The notes beneath the pieces are model-generated. The model was not told the origin of the DNA. It did no database searches and saw only the letters and a list, made by a program, of their open reading frames with translations. The translations under genes were made by a program, and so were the position numbers. Below are positions 63,800-64,000 of a stretch of DNA of 64,000 nucleotides, piece after piece (the first letter of the stretch is position 1; each line of letters begins with the position of its first letter). The stretch is from Litoditis marina (taxonomy: Eukaryota; Nematoda; Chromadorea; Rhabditida; Rhabditidae), in assembly GCA_964036275.1 (NCBI GenBank), contig OZ038435.1, positions 27,075,521 through 27,139,520 on the forward strand. Reading direction: 5' to 3'.

Positions 63800-64000
63800 A
63801 GCTTCATGTCGGAATCAGACCAATATGCACTCAACCAACTTTTTTTTCAGGTCACTGCACCCGTAAAAATTGGCTAGGCTCGGTTTGAGTTTGGTAAAAA
63901 TGCCAACCTCTCTAACTTGTGAAATAGCAAAAAAATTGTAAAGAGCCTTCTACATCAAACTACAATGTCTCAATATCGCCTGTTCAATAACCAAAGTACG

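Noticed and set aside
63852..63878. Possible last exon of ornithine aminotransferase (acceptor, then VTAPVKIG and stop)
   Set aside because: It is in phase, but the sequence does not resemble the conserved C-terminal helix and is too short; the true last exon is more likely beyond 64000.

Overview
This is nuclear DNA of an animal, most probably a rhabditid (clade V) nematode. Genes are cut into many short GC-rich exons with GT/AG introns whose acceptors are almost all TTTCAG or TTCCAG. Several genes have such an acceptor only 0-48 nt before the start codon, as trans-spliced nematode genes do. Introns and spacers are AT-rich and full of (CT)n/(GA)n microsatellites and G/C homopolymer runs. No bacterial, viral or organellar signal was seen.

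Layout: 1-8971, noncoding with GC-rich islands and repeats. 9020-30859 (+), a 20-exon AGAP/centaurin-gamma ArfGAP gene (C. elegans cnt-2 type; 1093 residues; GTPase-like, split PH, ArfGAP and ankyrin domains). 30860-41918, about 11 kb without a recognisable gene. 41941-48955 (+), a divergent beta-catenin (armadillo repeats, probably WRM-1-like), interrupted by a 200-N assembly gap and an apparent one-base frame break. 49930-51095 (-), a five-exon gene for a small cysteine-containing, probably secreted protein that I do not recognise. 52199-55538 (+), a seven-exon gene joining a signal peptide, a ShK domain and a nitrobindin/THAP4-like haem-binding barrel. 55539-59509, spacer with repeats and one candidate exon. 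59537 to beyond the window (+), mitochondrial ornithine aminotransferase, with only the last few codons missing.

The genes do not form a pathway: Arf/PH membrane signalling, Wnt-type transcription/adhesion, two secreted products, and arginine/proline metabolism. From memory, the C. elegans counterparts cnt-2, wrm-1 and the ornithine aminotransferase C16A3.10 all map to chromosome III, so the window may be one conserved chromosomal block. The most novel items are two nonautonomous transposon-like elements (one with 85-bp GC-rich terminal inverted repeats, one about 115-125 bp present four times, twice right next to a splice donor), the uncharacterised minus-strand secreted protein, the ShK-nitrobindin architecture, and the habit of long CT/GA repeats of starting just downstream of splice donors. 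All gene models were assembled by eye from splice signals and reading phase; every junction listed keeps frame except the two noted in the beta-catenin gene.
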